From the NCBI GenBank assembly GCA_013153825.1, contig JAADDP010000119.1, positions 1 through 5,476 of the forward strand: 5,476 bases of DNA, in the 5' to 3' direction. This document shows, piece by piece, positions 5,128 through 5,476 of this stretch; position 1 is the stretch's first letter; the number at the start of each line of letters is the position of its first letter. The notes under the pieces were generated by a model. It made no database searches. It was not told where the DNA came from and was given only the letters and a program-made list of their open reading frames with translations. Made by a program: the position numbers and the translations under genes. This DNA is from Campylobacterota bacterium. Lineage in GTDB: Bacteria; Campylobacterota; Campylobacteria; Campylobacterales; Sulfurovaceae.

Positions 5128-5476
5128 AATCTATAATCCATACCTTCTCAGATTTTATCGTCTCCACTTTTCTTCTCCAGACATCTAAATCATCCTCACT
5201 ATTTTTATAGAACTCTTTTGCCATTCCAACAGGTAGAATTTCGACTCTCTCTATATATCTATTTTCAACTAAAAGCTCAAGTGTATCCATAAAATCCATT
5301 GTAGGAGGTTCCCAAGATTTGACATAGAGTAGTATAACTCCACTCAAGCCATCTATCAATCTCTTATCGGTATTGAAGCTATTCCCCCCTCCAAGCTGGA
5401 ATATGGATTGAGAAGATATCTTTTTACTATCATTTAGTAGCTCTATCTCATCCGTTGTAAAGTTCCACCCTAAAAC
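5117..5476 (-). CDS. DUF2868 family protein, C-terminal fragment (5' end outside window)
   Basis: The reading frame is open from the right edge of the window to the TAG at 5117-5119, giving the last 119 residues of a longer protein. A TTG at 5359 could be read as a start, but coding sequence continues upstream without a stop (beginning VLGWNFTTDEIELL), so I treat the gene as truncated by the window. The block GVILLYVKSWEPPTMDFMD, then EILPVGM and VWRRKVE, matches what I recall of the C-terminus of DUF2868 proteins, which typically read LVKAWEPP...VLPVG...W.RR. Those proteins are commonly encoded directly upstream of a GTPase with DUF3482, exactly as here. The 11-nt overlap with the GTPase start suggests joint translation and probably a shared complex. 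The biochemical function is unknown. The upstream promoter is not visible. Confidence 0.8.
   Translation of the reverse strand, partial: VLGWNFTTDEIELLNDSKKISSQSIFQLGGGNSFNTDKRLIDGLSGVILLYVKSWEPPTMDFMDTLELLVENRYIERVEILPVGMAKEFYKNSEDDLDVWRRKVETIKSEKVWIIDYAT

Noticed and set aside
5357..5359. TTG as the start codon of an 80-aa protein
   Set aside because: The same frame stays open for 39 more codons to the window edge, and the whole stretch fits the C-terminal part of a DUF2868 protein, so the gene is truncated by the window.

Overview
The window is an AT-rich piece of bacterial chromosome (roughly 35-38 % G+C, judged by eye). Arg is mostly AGA, ATA is a frequent Ile codon, and intergenic DNA is very AT-rich. 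Together with the gene content this points to a Gram-negative proteobacterium in the broad sense. Campylobacterota (Sulfurimonas/Sulfurovum-like) is my best guess. An AT-rich gammaproteobacterium is the main alternative, and no rRNA or marker gene is present to decide.

Layout, left to right: (1) positions 1-591 (+), a multi-pass membrane protein of unknown function with an EEISWGQ...ETNLHNL signature, probably cut at its 5' end by the window edge. (2) Positions 600-1604 (-), a periplasmic phosphate-binding protein (PstS) that converges on the first gene with only 8 bp between them. (3) Positions 1605-1775, a 171-bp divergent promoter region. It carries 11-bp-spaced direct repeats resembling a PhoB/PhosR-type Pho box next to a TATAAT, oriented toward pstS. 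(4) Positions 1776-3683 (+), a 635-aa secreted protein with a signal peptide, two tandem copies of a roughly 120-residue beta-rich domain, a CAP/SCP/PR-1 domain with an intact His-Glu-Glu-His set, and a C-terminal module I do not recognise. (5) Positions 3698-3724, a strong 11-bp hairpin between convergent genes. (6) Positions 3721-5127 (-), a GTPase with a C-terminal glycine-rich membrane hairpin (DUF3482 type). (7) Positions 5117-5476 (-), the C-terminal part of a DUF2868 protein running off the right edge. Its stop overlaps the GTPase start by 11 nt.

Two functional units are visible. The DUF2868 and GTPase/DUF3482 genes form a translationally coupled pair, probably acting at the inner membrane in an unknown process. 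The pstS and CAP genes share one intergenic region. pstS appears without pstCAB in this window, so its transporter partners must be elsewhere. The putative Pho box suggests phosphate-limitation control of pstS, and possibly of the secreted CAP protein too.

I found no tRNA, rRNA, CRISPR array, insertion sequence or clear sign of recent horizontal transfer. The most interesting leads are the CAP protein with its duplicated N-terminal domain sitting opposite a possibly Pho-regulated orphan pstS, and the poorly understood DUF2868-GTPase pair.
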